Assembly (NCBI RefSeq): GCF_036323735.1
Contig: NC_086034.1
Span: 42,035,439-42,099,438 of the forward strand
From: Rattus norvegicus
Lineage: Eukaryota > Chordata > Mammalia > Rodentia > Muridae
Length of the DNA: 64,000 nt
Direction of reading: 5' to 3'
Shown here: piece by piece, positions 63,250 through 64,000 of the stretch
How positions within the stretch are numbered: position 1 is the first letter of the stretch
How the letters are laid out: each line of letters opens with the position of its first letter
Notes under the pieces: generated by a model
Told to the model about the DNA's origin: nothing
The model's database searches: none
The model's input: only the letters and a program-made list of their open reading frames with translations
Translations under genes and position numbers: made by a program

Positions 63250-64000
63250 TTTCACGAATGGACTCAAAATTTCTAGGCGAATTCAGTGAGTTCCCAATGG
63301 GACATGCTTGTATGAGTGTGCTTTTCAATATGTAAACATTTTACGGAACGGACTCTAAGTGTCATGGTGAATTCAGTAGGTTCCCAATAGGATTCGCATG
63401 TAATAAGCTTGTTATTCAAGATAGAGCAACGTTTTAAGGAACGGAAACACTGTTTCTCTGTGAATTCAGTTAGTTCCCAGTAGCAGGCTCTTGTAATATG
63501 CGTACTTCTAAAGATTTATCAAAATTTGGTGTGCCGAATCTGAGTAACATGGTGAATTCGGTTAGTTTCAAATAGGCCGCAGTAGTAATAAGTGGACTGT
63601 TCGGGATATAGAAAAATTTTCACGAATGGACTCAAAATTTCTAGGCGAATACAGTGAGTTCCCAATGGGACATGCTTGTATGAGTGTGCTTTTCAATATG
63701 TAACAACATTTTAAGGAACGGACTCTAAGTATCATGGTGAATTCAGTAGGTTCCCAATAGGATTCGCATGTAATAAGCTTGTTATTCAAGATAGAGCATC
63801 GTTTTAAGGAACGGAAACACTGTTTCTCTGTGAATTCAGTTAGTTCCCAGTAGCAGGCTCTTGTAATATGCGTACTTCTAAAGATTTATCAAAATTTGGT
63901 GTGCCGAATCTGAGTAACATGGTGAATTCGGTTAGTTCCCAATAGGCCGCAGTAGTAATAAGTGGACATTTCGGGATATAGAAAAATTTTCACGAATGGA
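63250..64000. repeat. HOR-gamma core, copy cut by the window end
   Basis: Starts the core order again: ATGTAAACATTTTACGG at 63330, TTTCAAATAGG near 63567, GCATCG near 63797 and GGACATTTCGG at 63965. The array continues past base 64000 in the same phase. Confidence 0.85.

Larger units (their letters stand above)
1..64000. repeat. 370-bp satellite DNA array (about 173 monomers)
   Basis: The window is filled end to end by one tandem repeat of 370 bp. The motif TTTCACG recurs at 1, 369, 739, 1109, 1479 and so on to 63988, always on the same strand. This gives 173 monomers plus a 13-base start of the next. Monomers differ mainly by scattered substitutions. I could find only about nine independent small indels, and their net effect of -23 bp explains why 173 monomers occupy 63,987 bases rather than 64,010. 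No transposon, simple-sequence run, inversion or unique sequence breaks the array. Such arrays are known from centromeric, subtelomeric and knob heterochromatin of plants and animals. The unit length matches the reported 370 bp of Cannabis CS-1, but I cannot verify this by sequence. There is no telomere repeat in the window to place it. Confidence 0.98.

Noticed and set aside
1..64000. CRISPR array
   Set aside because: The repeated box is regularly spaced, but the intervals between boxes are themselves repeats. There are no unique spacers, and no cas genes.
1..64000. Telomere repeats (TTTAGGG or similar) marking a chromosome end
   Set aside because: No run of telomeric motif was seen on either strand.
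1..64000. rDNA spacer subrepeats
   Set aside because: Intergenic spacers can hold tandem repeats, but there is no rRNA gene sequence or promoter in 64 kb, which is longer than usual spacers.
1..64000. Transposon-derived or LTR array
   Set aside because: No terminal repeats, primer-binding site, polypurine tract or polymerase-like coding sequence was found in the monomer.

Overview
The whole 64 kb window is one uninterrupted tandem array of satellite DNA. I see no protein-coding gene, RNA gene, transposon, CRISPR array or unique sequence. The basic monomer is 370 bp. Starting at base 1 (phase: first base of the TTTCACG motif), I count 173 head-to-tail monomers plus 13 bases of a 174th, all in the same orientation. 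Indels are few: the sum of those I could see (net -23 bp) accounts exactly for the window length. Such an array is typical of nuclear heterochromatin (centromeric, subtelomeric or knob) in a eukaryote. A plant is my best guess. The 370 bp unit length equals that of CS-1, the subtelomeric satellite of Cannabis sativa, and is close to the sunflower HAG004C repeat, but I cannot confirm either by sequence.

The monomer is itself a tetramer. Four diverged subunits (A, B, C, D; 92, 93, 92 and 93 bp) each begin with a strongly conserved ~22 bp box built on GAATTC and GTTCCCA. The remaining ~70 bp of each subunit is much more diverged. GC content is about 38% in the subunit I counted. Nearly every subunit carries an EcoRI site and nearly every monomer one HindIII site, so a ~92 bp EcoRI ladder and a 370 bp HindIII ladder are expected.

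Above the monomer there is a nested, irregular higher-order-repeat (HOR) structure, readable from shared rare variants and small indels. Left part (1 to ~18.4 kb): a 7-mer HOR of 2,587 bp (copies at 1, 2219 and 4806; the first lacks one monomer, the third is cut short), a mixed zone, a 1,110 bp 3-mer tandem duplication that is identical by eye (8683-10902), and a 6-mer HOR of 2,220 bp in three copies (11462-18121). Right part (~18.5 to 64 kb): larger blocks. These include an 8-monomer core beginning with a 2-bp-deleted monomer (complete at 18492, 44756 and 48084, partial at 28478, 56222 and 63250), a 25/26-mer order recurring over 18.5-34 kb, a near-identical 11-mer duplication of 4,070 bp (33656-41795), a 6-mer pair (51782-56221), and 22-mer and 19-mer spacings of 8,138 and 7,028 bp between 48 and 63 kb.

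Nothing here works as a gene set. The many ~75-codon minus-strand open frames are the same stretch of the monomer read again and again. Because 370 is not a multiple of 3, the frame shifts at every monomer. What is notable is structural: the conserved box at ~92 bp spacing, strict conservation of unit length, and a clear record of in-register unequal exchange.
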